This document shows, piece by piece, positions 7,849 to 17,440 of a DNA stretch of 64,000 bases. The notes beneath the pieces were generated by a model. The model was not told the DNA's origin and did no database searches. It was given only the letters and a program-made list of their open reading frames with translations. The first letter of the stretch is position 1. Each line of letters opens with the position of its first letter. Position numbers and translations under genes: made by a program. The stretch is from Pseudomonas sp. dw_358 (GTDB taxonomy: Bacteria > Pseudomonadota > Gammaproteobacteria > Pseudomonadales > Pseudomonadaceae), in assembly GCF_018449655.1 (NCBI RefSeq), contig NZ_JAAVUX010000001.1, positions 62,001-126,000 of the forward strand, written 5' to 3'.

Positions 7849-9879
7849 ATGAACCCGATGAGCCTTTTCAGCAAGCAGCACGGATCGAGCAAAGGCGCCC
7901 TCAGCCTGGTGTGCACGTCGGGAGAACTGGCGGCCAAGCTGGAAGACGTGCGCCTGGTCCCGGTGTTGATCACGGGTTTTGTCTCCCCCCACGTCGACAT
8001 CGATCAGGTCGCCCAACGTTTGCGTCAACGCTTCGCCGGCGCAGTGATCAGCCTGTGCACCACGTCTGGCGAGCTGTGCAACAGCCCCGGCCAGCTGTAT
8101 TGCCCCACCGGCAGCCGCTGGGACCGCGTGGTGCTGCAACTGTTCGACCGCAGCGTGGTGGCCTCGGCGGAAGTGGTCATGGTGCCGCTGGAGTGCGAGG
8201 ACATCCGTGCCGGTGGCAAACGCCTGCCCATGCGCGACCGGATCGGCAAGCTGGTGGGCAATATCAAGCGGGTGCAGGTCAAGACCGCCATCGACCACCG
8301 CGATACCCTCGCCTACGTGGTGTTCGACGGCCTCTCGGCATCAGAGTCGTTCTTCATGGAAGCCCTTTACGAGTCGGGCCGTTTTCCGTGCCTGTTCGTC
8401 GGCGGCTCGGCCGGTGGCAAGGATGACTTCAAGCAGACCCTGATCCATGACGGCCAACGCAGCTACCAGAACCATGCCCAGATCGTGTTCATCAAGACGC
8501 CGCCCGATGTGCGCTTCGGGGTGTTCAAAAGCCAGAATTTCGAACCCTCCAGCCTGAGTTTCAGCGTGCTGACCGCCTCGGTGGAGGACCGCACCATTCA
8601 CCAGGTGATCGACAGCGCCGGCAACATCAAGACCATGGTCCGTGCGCTCTGCGACGCCTTCAAATGCGGCCCCGAGCAGTTGGACAAACAACTGGCCGAC
8701 TACTCATTCGCCATCCGCGTGGGTGACGAGCTGTTTGTGCGCTCCATCGCCCGCATCGACCACGGCCAGCAGATCGTGCAGTTGTTCTGCGACGTCGCGC
8801 CCGGAGAAGAATTGGTCATGGTCAAGCGCACTTCGATCAAGGAATCGACCCGCGCCGATTTTCAGCGTTTTCTGCAGGGCAAGAGTGGTCAGCCGGTGGC
8901 CGCCATCCTCAACGACTGCATCCTGCGCCGCCTGAACAACGGCGGTGACTTGAGCGCCATGGCGGGGATCTTCGGCGATGTGCCACTGGCCGGCTTCTCC
9001 ACTTTCGGCGAAATTTTGGGCCTGAACCTCAACCAGACGCTCACCGCGATCTTCTTTTTCCACGTTCCTCAAGGCACGGCCTTCCGTGACGAATATGTCG
9101 ATAATTTCATCGCCCATTATGGCGAATTCAAGGCGTTCTTCCTGCGCCGGCAGATCAAGAAGCTGTCCGGTCTCAACCATGTGGTGGTCAAGCAGATCAT
9201 GGCCTTTAAAGGCAATGACTTCACCAGCGCCCTGGACATGACCGGGCTGGATGACAATATCCGGCCGGTGTTCAACGGCCTGACCGACCTGGGCCAGGTG
9301 CTCAGCCACGCCAGCCAGCAGCAGGAAGCCATTGCCGAACAGCTGAAGCACTACTCTGGCGAGCTGCACCTGTCCATGGATGATCTGGCCGGTACCATCG
9401 ACAAGCAAAACAGCGTGGCCGCTCAGGCCGGCAGTACGGTGGACAGCTTGTCGACTCAGGCAGAAGAGGCGGTGGGCGGCGCCCGCGAGCTGGCGCAATC
9501 GAGTCTGCGCATTCAATCCATCGTCCAGGTGATCCAGCAGATTGCCGGTCAGACTAACCTGCTGGCCCTCAACGCCGCCATCGAGGCAGCGCGTGCCGGG
9601 GAAATGGGCCGTGGCTTCGCCGTAGTGGCCGATGAAGTGCGCAAGCTGGCGGAAATCACCCGCAAGAATGCGGCTGAAATCGGCGTCGACATTGACCTGC
9701 TGTCCGGCGAGATCCAGCGGGTGGCCCAACAGATCGACGATCAATCCAGTGCCGTCAGTTCGCTGCGCGCCTTGCTCATTGCCCTGGAGGACTCCAGCCG
9801 CATGACGGAAGGCACCGCGCAAAGGACCAAAGGCATCGCCGACACCCTGACTGGCCTGACTCACAGCACCGGCAGCTGA
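7849..9879 (+). CDS. Soluble chemoreceptor with FIST sensor domain
   Basis: A 676-aa methyl-accepting chemotaxis-type protein without any membrane helix. Residues about 1-400 resemble the FIST N and FIST C sensory domains (GGSAGG near 184-189, then conserved [18 protein letters not shown] and GFSTFGEI segments). FIST domains are predicted small-ligand, possibly amino-acid, sensors. The C-terminal part has the canonical signalling hairpin, with [18 protein letters not shown] starting at residue 568, so it should bind CheA/CheW. No HAMP domain or methylated-helix extension of usual length is seen. This makes it a cytoplasmic receptor. A weak sigma-28-like -10 GTCGATAC lies at 7773-7780. Hairpin TGCCGTC/GACGGCA at 9922-9940 may terminate it. 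Confidence 0.85.
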   Translation: MNPMSLFSKQHGSSKGALSLVCTSGELAAKLEDVRLVPVLITGFVSPHVDIDQVAQRLRQRFAGAVISLCTTSGELCNSPGQLYCPTGSRWDRVVLQLFDRSVVASAEVVMVPLECEDIRAGGKRLPMRDRIGKLVGNIKRVQVKTAIDHRDTLAYVVFDGLSASESFFMEALYESGRFPCLFVGGSAGGKDDFKQTLIHDGQRSYQNHAQIVFIKTPPDVRFGVFKSQNFEPSSLSFSVLTASVEDRTIHQVIDSAGNIKTMVRALCDAFKCGPEQLDKQLADYSFAIRVGDELFVRSIARIDHGQQIVQLFCDVAPGEELVMVKRTSIKESTRADFQRFLQGKSGQPVAAILNDCILRRLNNGGDLSAMAGIFGDVPLAGFSTFGEILGLNLNQTLTAIFFFHVPQGTAFRDEYVDNFIAHYGEFKAFFLRRQIKKLSGLNHVVVKQIMAFKGNDFTSALDMTGLDDNIRPVFNGLTDLGQVLSHASQQQEAIAEQLKHYSGELHLSMDDLAGTIDKQNSVAAQAGSTVDSLSTQAEEAVGGARELAQSSLRIQSIVQVIQQIAGQTNLLALNAAIEAARAGEMGRGFAVVADEVRKLAEITRKNAAEIGVDIDLLSGEIQRVAQQIDDQSSAVSSLRALLIALEDSSRMTEGTAQRTKGIADTLTGLTHSTGS

Positions 9880-9921
9880 CCCTCGGCCAACGACGCAATC
9901 AGGCGGCGTACTTCCGCGTGC

Positions 9922-9940
9922 TGCCGTCTGGCTGACGGCA
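9922..9940 (+). terminator. Hairpin downstream of FIST chemoreceptor
   Basis: TGCCGTC (9922-9928) pairs with GACGGCA (9934-9940) around TGGCT, 43 nt after the stop. There is no T-tract, so this is only a candidate terminator. Confidence 0.35.
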
Positions 9941-10029
9941 CGGTGAAGACGTTATCGGAGAAGTGGTTCAAGGCGGACATCACCCCCCGAACCCTGGCAC
10001 GCCTCAGCGCAGGCGCGCCGGGATCATCT

Positions 10030-10356
10030 TTATCGGCGCGCCAACTCGTGCTTGATGCAGCCGTCGTAGTACGCCTTCTTCACTGCCAGCGGGCGCAGGC
10101 GGCTCTTGCTGTGATAGGTCTGGTCGGTGATGCCCAGCGCCATCTTGTGCATCCACGGCTGGGCATAGTGTCGCACCTGCACGCGGTGGCGCGCGGTCCA
10201 TAACGTGACGCCGGAGAGCTTGGACTGCTGCGCATTGCGCGCCGTCTCGGCGCCCCATTGGCACATCTGCAAGTCCTTGGGCCGCAGGTCTCGCGCTTGC
10301 ACCGGGCTGACGGCAACCAATGCCAGGGCCGCCAGGGTCAATGTCCACACGCGCAT
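10030..10356 (-). CDS. Small exported protein of unknown function
   Basis: A 108-aa protein with a clear signal peptide (MRVWTLTLAALALVAVSPVQA, likely cleaved before RDLR). The mature part is basic, rich in Arg/His/Lys, and has two cysteines (in MCQWGAE and YDGCIKHE) that could form a disulphide. I do not recognise a named family. Its start lies 4 bp after the stop of the WecG-like gene on the same strand, so the two are very likely co-transcribed and may be translationally coupled. A role in the cell envelope or in polysaccharide export is only a contextual guess. Confidence 0.75.
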   Translation of the reverse strand: MRVWTLTLAALALVAVSPVQARDLRPKDLQMCQWGAETARNAQQSKLSGVTLWTARHRVQVRHYAQPWMHKMALGITDQTYHSKSRLRPLAVKKAYYDGCIKHELARR

Positions 10357-10360
10357 GGCC

Positions 10361-11119
10361 TCAGGACTCCTGACGGTCATGGTCCCCGCGGCGGCGGCTG
10401 GACATTTCACGCAGGACAATGGGAATGATGCGATACAAGTCGACAATGTAGCGCTTGGCCAAACGCTGGGGCTCGCTAAGAATGCGGTGCGCCCACTCCA
10501 GGGAAAGCTTCTGCACCCACTCGGGGGCACGCTTGACCTTGCCGGCGACGAAGTTCAACGACGCGCCCGCGCACAACCCGACACCCACCGCACCACCACG
10601 CTGGAGCACCTTGAGTGCCAGTTCTTCCTGACGTGGCGCGCCCACCGAGAAAATGATCAGGCGAGCCGGGTTGGCTACAACAAAGTCCACCGCCTTTTCC
10701 ACCTCGGCCGGCTGCTTGATGAAGCCCATGGGAGGGTTGTAATGGTTGAAGCGCACGGCCGGGTACTTGGCGTGCAGGCTTTCCATCACGTCGTCTTCAC
10801 AACCGATGACGGTAATGGACCAGGCGTTCTGCTGGGCCACGTCGAGCATCGCCACAGTCAGGGTGCTGCCGGGGATCACTTCGGAAATATTGGCGCCCAG
10901 GCGGTTCATCCAGGGCAATAGAATACGGCTGTCACAGATGCGATAGGCCGCCTGATCATAGGCCGCGATCAAACCTTGATGACGATCGTGCTCCAACATC
11001 ACCACATGGTTGACGTTGGCCGTCACCACATAGCCATAGGGGCCAGCGCTGAGCACGTCGAGTTCCTTGATGAACTCGTTGAGCGTGCCAGTGTACAAAT
11101 CGATACCGAAAACTTTCAT
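10361..11119 (-). CDS. WecG/TagA/CpsF family glycosyltransferase (GT26)
   Basis: A 252-aa protein of the family that adds ManNAc/ManNAcA or similar sugars to an undecaprenyl-linked acceptor. Family marks are MKVFGIDLYTG at the N terminus, the TANVNH motif near residue 36 and CDSRILLPW near 62 (catalytic Asp region). Also present are GSTL, VGAPRQEE and the basic C-terminal tail with APEWVQKLSLEW, which in TagA mediates membrane binding. The ATG at 11119 has AAGGA 7 nt upstream, and an in-frame ATG at 11143 does not. Usually such genes sit in a polysaccharide cluster. Here it is alone apart from the small exported protein behind it, so its acceptor is unknown. Confidence 0.88.
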   Translation of the reverse strand: MKVFGIDLYTGTLNEFIKELDVLSAGPYGYVVTANVNHVVMLEHDRHQGLIAAYDQAAYRICDSRILLPWMNRLGANISEVIPGSTLTVAMLDVAQQNAWSITVIGCEDDVMESLHAKYPAVRFNHYNPPMGFIKQPAEVEKAVDFVVANPARLIIFSVGAPRQEELALKVLQRGGAVGVGLCAGASLNFVAGKVKRAPEWVQKLSLEWAHRILSEPQRLAKRYIVDLYRIIPIVLREMSSRRRGDHDRQES

Positions 11120-11518
11120 GGGCCAGTCCTTGAATCGCATCATCGAGTTGCCGTCCGTCGACTCAGGACTTCCGGCGCGCCGTCACGAACTCGCCCGCAG
11201 GCGATCAGTGTGAAACCGGGCGGGTCGCAGGGACGCCAGCTCGCGGTTTCGTGCTTGTGTGTCGCTGTGGCTAGGTTGCCCGGAGCCGGGCCTAATTAAG
11301 CAAGTCTGCGCCGCCTCTACTGACCACGAATCGGCCATTTGGTTGCCGACCGTGCCTGAACGCTTCCATTGCCAAGGTGTCAGTAATGCGCCGGGCGTCC
11401 ATCGCCCTGTGGTGCGCCACTTCGAGGGTGCGCTTATATCATTTAGCCATTACGGCAGGAAGTCATTCCAGACGATTCTACTCCAGCTCGGCTCAGAGTA
11501 GACCGAATGTGTGACAAC
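11120..11518. other. Intergenic region upstream of the WecG-like gene
   Basis: About 400 bp without a supported gene. An open frame at 11259-11501 (+) has no ribosome site and a composition unlike its neighbours. On the minus strand a TATAAG -10-like element reads at 11433-11438 without a good -35. Nothing else stands out. Confidence 0.4.
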
Positions 11519-11562
11519 AAAAGCCCGAGCCAGAGCGGTTTCATGATCAGGCCCGGGTTTGA
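11519..11562 (-). terminator. Rho-independent terminator of the four-helix-bundle chemoreceptor gene
   Basis: On the minus strand, 4 nt after the stop at 11566, CCCGGGC pairs with GCTCGGG (one G-T pair), and the second arm is followed by CTTTTG. The loop of about 20 nt is long, but the T-run supports intrinsic termination. Confidence 0.6.
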
Positions 11563-11565
11563 CGC

Positions 11566-13197
11566 TTATACCCGAAAACGCATGACCACCTGATTCAGCC
11601 CCACCGCCAATTGCGACAACTCGGAACTGGCCACCGAGGTCTGTTGAGCCCCGGCTGCCGTCTGGGTCGACAAATCGCGAATACTGGTGAGATTACGGTC
11701 TACCTCGCGCGCCACCTGGGCCTGCTGCTCGGTGGCGGTGGCAATGTTGGTGTTGCGCTCATTGATCAGCAAGATGGCCGCGGTGATCTGCGCCAGCGCC
11801 TCGCCGGCGGCCTCGGCCACCTCAAGGCTGGTCCGGGCACGATCACTGCTGGTGCTCATGGCGTTGACAGCCTTGGAGGCGCCGCCCTGGATCGAGCTGA
11901 TCATTTTTTCAATCTCGGCGGTGGACTGCTGGGTCCGATGGGCCAGCGCCCGCACTTCGTCGGCGACCACGGCAAAGCCACGGCCCGCCTCGCCCGCACG
12001 CGCAGCCTCGATGGCCGCGTTGAGGGCCAGCAGGTTGGTTTGGTCGGCGATGCCGCGAATCACTTCCAGCACGCCGCTGATGCTCTGCACCTGCACGGCC
12101 AGCCCGTCGATTTCGCTGGCGGTGGCGCCCACTGCGCTGTGCAACTGGCCGATCACCTGAACGGTTTCCTCGACGCGCTGACGACCATGCTCGGCCGACG
12201 CGCTGGAGTCACGGGCGGCACTGGAAGCCATGGAGGCGTTGCGCGCCACCTCTTCCACCGCCGCGCTCATCTGGTTAATGGCGGTAGCGGCCTGGTTGAT
12301 TTCGTCGTTCTGGCGCTGGATGCCGCGCAGGGCCTCCTCGGTGACCGCGCTCATTTCCTCGGAGGTGGAGGCCAACTGGTTCGATGAGTCACCCAGCTCG
12401 CCCAGGGTGCGACGCAGGTTCTGCTGCATGACCGCCAATGCGGCCAGCAGGCGAGCCGGCTCGTCACGACCGGCGGCTTCGATGTGCTGGCTGAAATCGT
12501 TGCGGGCAATCTGCTCGGCCACGGCCAGCGCTTTGGCAATCGGAGCCGTCAGACTGCGGGTGAACAGGCTGGCCAGCAACAGGGTGGCCACCAGCGCCAC
12601 CAGCACCGAGCCGATAATGACGTTGCGCGATGACACATAGGCCTGGTTGGCGGCCATCTCCGAGTTGCTCACCTTCAGGTCAGCAAGTTGCCCCATCTCG
12701 TTGAAATCGCCGCTGAGCTTTTCGGCAGCCTGAGTCATTTCGCCGCTGGCGGAGGTCAGGCTGCTGATCACGTCATCGCGTTTGTTTTGAGCGGCGTCAA
12801 TGAAACGCGCGTGCACGGCCAGATAAGCTTCGACATCGCGCTCGATGCTGGCGAACAATTGCTGCCCTTTAGGGGTGATGATCAAGGGCTTGAGCTGCTC
12901 GACATCCGATTGCAGGCCACTGCGCGCCTGGCTGATGCGTTGCTGGGCCATGGCCGCGGTAGGGGCATCCTGAGCGGTGCGCAGACTGCCGTTGTACAGG
13001 CGGATGCTCAGCAGATCGCTTTTGACCTGGGCGATGATGCGGATCGTCGGCATGACGTTGTTTTGCAGAAGCTCGCGAGACGCCTTGAGATCGGCGGACT
13101 GCATCAGCGAAAACAGTCCCAGGGAGGCCACCAGTACAGCGAAGAAACCGAAACAGAGTAGAGAGCGTGAGGCAATGTTCAGGGAGCGGAGGTTCAT
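11566..13197 (-). CDS. Methyl-accepting chemotaxis protein, four-helix-bundle sensor
   Basis: A 543-aa transmembrane chemoreceptor. It has a membrane helix at about 11-31, then a periplasmic region of about 155 residues, predicted all-helical and of 4HB_MCP type. A second helix is at about 191-212, followed by a HAMP domain and a long cytoplasmic coiled coil with the signalling tip [18 protein letters not shown]. The length and order match class members such as Tsr/Tar-like receptors. The ligand is not evident. No C-terminal CheR-binding pentapeptide is present (ends MRFRV). A good sigma-28 promoter lies 34-61 bp upstream, so it should be co-expressed with late flagellar genes. Confidence 0.93.
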   Translation of the reverse strand: MNLRSLNIASRSLLCFGFFAVLVASLGLFSLMQSADLKASRELLQNNVMPTIRIIAQVKSDLLSIRLYNGSLRTAQDAPTAAMAQQRISQARSGLQSDVEQLKPLIITPKGQQLFASIERDVEAYLAVHARFIDAAQNKRDDVISSLTSASGEMTQAAEKLSGDFNEMGQLADLKVSNSEMAANQAYVSSRNVIIGSVLVALVATLLLASLFTRSLTAPIAKALAVAEQIARNDFSQHIEAAGRDEPARLLAALAVMQQNLRRTLGELGDSSNQLASTSEEMSAVTEEALRGIQRQNDEINQAATAINQMSAAVEEVARNASMASSAARDSSASAEHGRQRVEETVQVIGQLHSAVGATASEIDGLAVQVQSISGVLEVIRGIADQTNLLALNAAIEAARAGEAGRGFAVVADEVRALAHRTQQSTAEIEKMISSIQGGASKAVNAMSTSSDRARTSLEVAEAAGEALAQITAAILLINERNTNIATATEQQAQVAREVDRNLTSIRDLSTQTAAGAQQTSVASSELSQLAVGLNQVVMRFRV

Positions 13198-13230
13198 GAG
13201 TGGCCTTTGGACATCAACGGTGATGCCTTC

Positions 13231-13258
13231 GCTATCGGCCTTAAACGTTTCAGCTTGA
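13231..13258 (-). promoter_or_regulatory. Probable FliA (sigma-28) promoter
   Basis: Read on the minus strand, TCAAGCTG is followed by 11 nt and GCCGATAG. The consensus is TAAAGTTT-N11-GCCGATAA, and pseudomonad -35 elements often begin TCAAG. The -10 matches 7 of 8. It lies directly upstream of the chemoreceptor gene starting at 13197. Confidence 0.75.
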
Positions 13259-13416
13259 GCCGAAATGCTACTTGGCCGCTGAGCGGTATGCCGCCATGAG
13301 CCCTGAGCCAGAGCCCTCGATCAATGAAATCGATGCGGGGTCGAGAGAATCAGAACGACCGCACCGGTGCGCGGTCCCTAGCTTTACAAGATGATTCAAC
13401 CTGCAGGAGCTGCCCT

Positions 13417-13683
13417 ATGCACGACAAACATTCATTGCCGGCGATGCTCGACAAACTCTATGAAAACCAGCTGGCGCTGGCCGCCGCGATCGAAGAGCTG
13501 GCCCTGTGGATCGAGGTCCGCGCCGACGACGCCGACGTCGCGGGCAATGTGCGCAGTGCACTGGATACCCTGGACCGCAATGCCGACTTCATCAACGAGA
13601 CCATCGGCCAGTTGCGCACCGAGTTGGTGTTGCAGCATCAGGCCGAGAGGGTGGGCGCCCCCGACGCTCCGTTGCTGCCTTAA
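13417..13683 (+). CDS. Small acidic helical protein, unknown function
   Basis: An 88-aa protein starting MHDKHSLPAMLDKLYENQLA, with AGGAG at 13405-13409 (8 nt before the ATG). It is predicted almost entirely helical and acidic, with no membrane segment or signal peptide. I do not recognise a family. It lies opposite the chemoreceptor gene. Its TAA stop overlaps the TAA of glpQ on the other strand (TTAA at 13680-13683). A coding sequence is favoured by the good ribosome site and normal codon use. Confidence 0.7.
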   Translation: MHDKHSLPAMLDKLYENQLALAAAIEELALWIEVRADDADVAGNVRSALDTLDRNADFINETIGQLRTELVLQHQAERVGAPDAPLLP

Positions 13684-14759
13684 TAGCCCTGCCAGCCCAA
13701 TATCTGCTCGACACTGCTCTGTGCCGGCCGGCCGTAGAACTTCAATAGTTCGGCGGTGCGGTTGGTGAAGATCCCGTCAACGCCCGCGTCCATCAGCTTC
13801 TGAAAATCCTCTGGCTCGTCGGCGGCATAGACGTGCACCAGCAGGCCCTTGTCGTGGGTCAGCTGATTCATCCACGGCTGGGCAAGGTCCATATAGCTCT
13901 GCTCACCGCCGTGGATGAGTGCGGCGCCAGGCCCCGTGCCCACGGCGCCCCCCGCCTTGGCGATGTCCAGCCAGCGCTCGAATTCGGCGCGATCCCTCGG
14001 TTGCTGGCTGGCGTAGTACGCCGCCTTGTCCCTGGCCCCGGACTCGGCGAAGGTCACGCTGGACTGCGGCTCGATACTGCCCTCCCCGACCCACAACAAG
14101 AGCACCTTCGGCACCTGAGGCATCTCCTTGTTCAGCAGGACCAGGCTGTCCTTGTCGAAGGTCTGAAGCACAACCTTGTGCGTGCCTTGCAACCATCCAC
14201 GGGCTTTGAGCACGTGCTTGAGGTCGCGCTCGATGCCGGGAAACTGTTTAGGCACCTTGGTCTCGATATATAGCCCGGGCCGGTGGGCCGGATTGCCCTC
14301 GGCGATGTCGATCACCTGATCGAGGGTCAAGATGTGCAGCTTGTCGAACGCCGGCCGCGCCCGGTCTGGATGCGCCACGTTGAACCAACTGCCGGCGTCG
14401 AGGGTTTTGAGCTCCGCCAGGGTGAAATCGCTGACCGGCTTGTCCTTGCGTTCCGGAAACTTGCGGGCCACGTCCGTGGTGCGCTCCAGGGTATCGTCAT
14501 GCAACACGATCAAGACCCCGTCGCGGGTGCGCTGCAGGTCCATTTCCAGGTAGTCGGCACCCAGCTCGCGGGCCAGCAGGTAGGAGGCTCGTGTGGACTC
14601 GGGTGCGTCGAAAGATGCACCGCGATGGGCGATCACCGCCGGCCTTGGAATGCCCGCACGCTCAGCGAGGGTGGCCGGATCTTCCGCCCGCGAAACGTCA
14701 AGACCGCTGGCCAGCAGCAAGGCGCCGACCCCCAGGTGTTTGCTCCAGTGTGCCGACAT
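13680..14759 (-). CDS. glpQ: Periplasmic glycerophosphodiester phosphodiesterase
   Basis: A 359-aa exported enzyme that hydrolyses glycerophosphodiesters to glycerol-3-phosphate and an alcohol. The signal peptide covers about residues 1-25 (GVGALLLASGLDVSRA). The GDPD catalytic pattern is complete: H45-R46 in IAHRGAS, E54 in APEST, E72-x-D74 in LEMD, and H87 in VLHDDT. The start MSAHWSKHLG at 14759 is preferred over an upstream in-frame start because it begins the signal peptide. The 3' end overlaps the small protein gene by 4 bp. Confidence 0.92.
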   Translation of the reverse strand: MSAHWSKHLGVGALLLASGLDVSRAEDPATLAERAGIPRPAVIAHRGASFDAPESTRASYLLARELGADYLEMDLQRTRDGVLIVLHDDTLERTTDVARKFPERKDKPVSDFTLAELKTLDAGSWFNVAHPDRARPAFDKLHILTLDQVIDIAEGNPAHRPGLYIETKVPKQFPGIERDLKHVLKARGWLQGTHKVVLQTFDKDSLVLLNKEMPQVPKVLLLWVGEGSIEPQSSVTFAESGARDKAAYYASQQPRDRAEFERWLDIAKAGGAVGTGPGAALIHGGEQSYMDLAQPWMNQLTHDKGLLVHVYAADEPEDFQKLMDAGVDGIFTNRTAELLKFYGRPAQSSVEQILGWQGY

Positions 14760-14884
14760 GCGTACTTCCTTTGAATGGGCCGTGGACAAGGTTCGCCAGC
14801 AGCATAGTCGGCGCGCCGCATGACAGCGATGTGTCCCATGCTAAAGTCGCCGCCTGAATCATTGCCGGATAGCTGAAACTCACT

Positions 14885-15907
14885 ATGGATCTTGATCGAC
14901 TGGATGCCAGCCTCGCCCCTTGGCGCACTCTGCAGGGCACCGAGCGCTGCACCGGACTGCTGATGGGCAACGGCGCCAGCCGGGCTGTATGGCGCAATTT
15001 CGCCTACGACTCGCTGTTCGAACGCGCGCAGAAAGTGCGCAACAAACCACTGGGGCAAACAGACCTGGCGCTGTTCCGCTCGCTGACCACCCAGAGCTTC
15101 GAGCAAGTTCTGGCCAGCCTCAACAGCACGGTGCGGGTCAATGCGGCGCTGGCGATCGGCTCGACATCGCCTCTTAATCGCTATTACGCCATCAAGGAAG
15201 CCCTGATCCACGCCATTCGCAGCGTGCATATCCCCTTCCAGCGCGTACCGGATGCCACCCTGACCGCCATCAACACCGAGCTGCGGCGCTACTCAACGGT
15301 GTACAGCAGCAACTACGATCTGTTGTGTCACTGGGCAGTGATGCAGGCGCCCGAGGGTTTTGCCGATGTGTTCCATGAGGACAACGGCTTCGATCAGCGC
15401 CACCCGCCCCAGGCGGCACATCGGGTGCTCTACCTGCATGGTGGCCTGCACTTGCTGAAGAATGTCGATGGCAGCAGCCGCCAACGGCTGGCCAGCGGCA
15501 GCGCGCTGCTGGACGGGTTTGCGATCAATACACCGGGTGACGTCCCGCTGTTCGTCAGCGAAGGACCCAGTGAAGACAAGCTGCGCAGCATTCGCCACAA
15601 CGATTATTTGAGCTGGTGCCACGGCGAACTGGCCCGGCATGTCGGCGGCCTGTGCCTGTTCGGGCACAAGCTCAATGCGGAGGATGCGCACATCATCGAT
15701 GCGCTGCGCCAGGCGCGGCCCGAATATCTGGCCATCGGTATTTTCCCGCTCAGCGATGCCTGGGTGATCAGCCAGAAGCGCCATTACGCGACGCTGTTCG
15801 AGGGGCTGGGCGTAGAGATCGCGTTTTTCGACGCCACCAGTCATCCGTTGGGGCTGCCGGAATTGAATGTGCCAGTGCCGGCGGTGGCAGGCAAGAAACG
15901 CAGGTAG
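14885..15907 (+). CDS. DUF4917 family protein, SIR2-like fold
   Basis: A 340-aa cytoplasmic protein. The order of motifs resembles SIR2-type NAD-binding domains: a glycine loop GNGAS at 28-32 near the N terminus, YSSNYD at 140-145 (compare the TxNxD motif), LYLHGGLHL at 182-190 (compare the catalytic His-Gly), and LFGHKLNAED at 258-267 (compare GxSxxD). DUF4917 has no assigned activity. NAD hydrolysis or deacylation is an inference from these motifs. The gene stands alone, divergent from glpQ. Its stop codon abuts a REP pair at 15907. No other phage-defence or toxin gene is adjacent. Confidence 0.75.
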   Translation: MDLDRLDASLAPWRTLQGTERCTGLLMGNGASRAVWRNFAYDSLFERAQKVRNKPLGQTDLALFRSLTTQSFEQVLASLNSTVRVNAALAIGSTSPLNRYYAIKEALIHAIRSVHIPFQRVPDATLTAINTELRRYSTVYSSNYDLLCHWAVMQAPEGFADVFHEDNGFDQRHPPQAAHRVLYLHGGLHLLKNVDGSSRQRLASGSALLDGFAINTPGDVPLFVSEGPSEDKLRSIRHNDYLSWCHGELARHVGGLCLFGHKLNAEDAHIIDALRQARPEYLAIGIFPLSDAWVISQKRHYATLFEGLGVEIAFFDATSHPLGLPELNVPVPAVAGKKRR

Positions 15908-15984
15908 GACCGAGCTTGCTCGGGAAATCAACATTGCGAAACATCTGACGCAACGCGGGGCGGGCTCCCGAGCCAGCTCGGCCC
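15907..15984. repeat. REP pair (BIME-like)
   Basis: GGACCGAGCTTGCTCGGGA (15907-15925) faces its inverted partner TCCCGAGCCAGCTCGGCCC (15966-15984). Flanking GTAGG and CCTAC extend the inverted relation by a few bases. It sits between the stop codons of the convergent DUF4917 and methyltransferase genes, a typical REP position. Confidence 0.8.
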
Positions 15985-16004
15985 TACAGGGAACCCGCCA
16001 GTCT

Positions 16005-17216
16005 TCAGCCCAACAGCCCATCCCCGCGCAACAACACTTCCAGGCAATGCTCCTGAATCCCGTAGAAGGCCTTCAATTCCTCGATCCGTCCCAGCAACAC
16101 CGCCGGATCTTCAGGCTGAGCGCGCTTGACCGCCAGAATCATCTTGTTCTTGTTGGTGTGCTCCAACGAAATAAACTCGAACACCTTGGTCTCATAGCCA
16201 CAGGCCTCCAGGTACAACGCGCGCAGGCTGTCAGTGACCATCTCTGCCTGCTGCCCCAGGTGCAAACCATATTGCAGCATCGGCTTGAGCAAGGCCGGGC
16301 TCTGGATCTGCAGGCGGATCTGCTTGTGGCAGCACGGCGAGCACATGATGATCGCCGCGCCCGTCCGGATACCCGTGTGGATGGCGTAGTCGGTCGCAAT
16401 ATCGCAGGCATGCAGGGCGATCATCACGTCGATGGCGCTGGGCACCACCGTGCGCACGTCGCCGTGTTCGAAAACCAGCCCCGGGTTCTCCAGGCGCGCG
16501 GCTGCGCTGTTGCACAGGCTGACCATGTCGGCCCGCAACTCGACGCCGGTGACCTGGGCCTGGCGTTGCAAGGTGTTGCTCAAATAGTCATGGATGGCGA
16601 AGGTCAGATAGCCCTTGCCCGAGCCGAAATCCGCCACGCGCACCGGCTGCTCGTCGGCGAGTCCGGCACTGGCGAAGGCATGGGAAAACACCTCGATGAA
16701 CTTGTTGATCTGCCTCCACTTGCGCGACATGGCCGGGATCAGTTGCTGCTGGGCATCGGTCACGCCCAAGTCACGCAGAAACGGCCGGGACAGCTCCAGG
16801 TAGCGCTTTTTCTCGCGGTCATGGGCACCCGCCGTTGGCGCCTCGAGGGCCTGTTGCAGTGCGTTGCGGTGCAGCACCGGCTTGCCCTTCTTGCTGAATT
16901 CCAGTTGCAGCTCGTCGGTCAGGGTCAGCAGGTGCGCGTTGCGAAAGCTCTCGGGCAACAGCGTGGCGATCAGCCCCTGGGCCTCTTCCAGCCCCAGGTT
17001 CTTGGTGATGTCACGGGTCTTGTAGCGATAGACGAAGGACAGGCAAGCCTGCTCCTTGACCGTCACCCGCTTGATGATCAGACGTTGCAGCTCGGCTTCA
17101 CTGCCGGCATAGCGCGCCAGCACCAGCTTGAGAAAGGCGTTTTGCTGCAGGCTGGTGTCGAGCAGGGCAAGAAAATCGGCAAGCGGATCACGCACCAGGC
17201 GAGCTGAAACTGACAT
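16005..17216 (-). CDS. SAM-dependent methyltransferase, probable RNA methyltransferase
   Basis: A 403-aa protein with a roughly 150-residue N-terminal region and a Rossmann-type methyltransferase domain. The SAM loop is VADFGSGKGYLTFA, an acidic second motif is GVELRADMV, and a motif-IV-like segment reads ALHACDIATD. A cysteine pair follows in MCSPCCHKQI. The HACD and SPCCHK motifs are typical of the methyltransferase-32 (GSTCD-like) group. The substrate is not established, and RNA is likely by family. The start at 17216 (MSVSARLV) has AGAGG upstream. The open frame extends to 17438, but that part is low in conservation character and overlaps the bglX promoter. Confidence 0.8.
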   Translation of the reverse strand: MSVSARLVRDPLADFLALLDTSLQQNAFLKLVLARYAGSEAELQRLIIKRVTVKEQACLSFVYRYKTRDITKNLGLEEAQGLIATLLPESFRNAHLLTLTDELQLEFSKKGKPVLHRNALQQALEAPTAGAHDREKKRYLELSRPFLRDLGVTDAQQQLIPAMSRKWRQINKFIEVFSHAFASAGLADEQPVRVADFGSGKGYLTFAIHDYLSNTLQRQAQVTGVELRADMVSLCNSAAARLENPGLVFEHGDVRTVVPSAIDVMIALHACDIATDYAIHTGIRTGAAIIMCSPCCHKQIRLQIQSPALLKPMLQYGLHLGQQAEMVTDSLRALYLEACGYETKVFEFISLEHTNKNKMILAVKRAQPEDPAVLLGRIEELKAFYGIQEHCLEVLLRGDGLLG

Positions 17217-17440
17217 CGACCAAACACCTCTGAAAGCGGGCGAGACCCGCAAACCCGGCAGTTTAAAGCAAAGCCTCGGGGAATTTGCCCAATTTCGACC
17301 AACGCCGCGCAGGCTGGCGGTTGCAGTCACTTCATGGGATAGGCTAAAAGAGGCCCTGTAATTTTTCTGACAGCACCCGCTCATCCCACTTCGGCTGGCC
17401 GTTTTCCCCAACGCTGTGGCCAGCCTAGAGAAAACCATAA

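Noticed and set aside
10012..10042. GGCGCGCC/GGCGCGCC hairpin at the end of the small exported protein gene
   Set aside because: The arms are self-complementary GC-rich octamers with a 15-nt loop and no T-run. The chance of such a pair in GC-rich DNA is high.
11259..11501. 80-codon frame between the WecG-like gene and the chemoreceptor
   Set aside because: It has no Shine-Dalgarno sequence or recognisable protein features.
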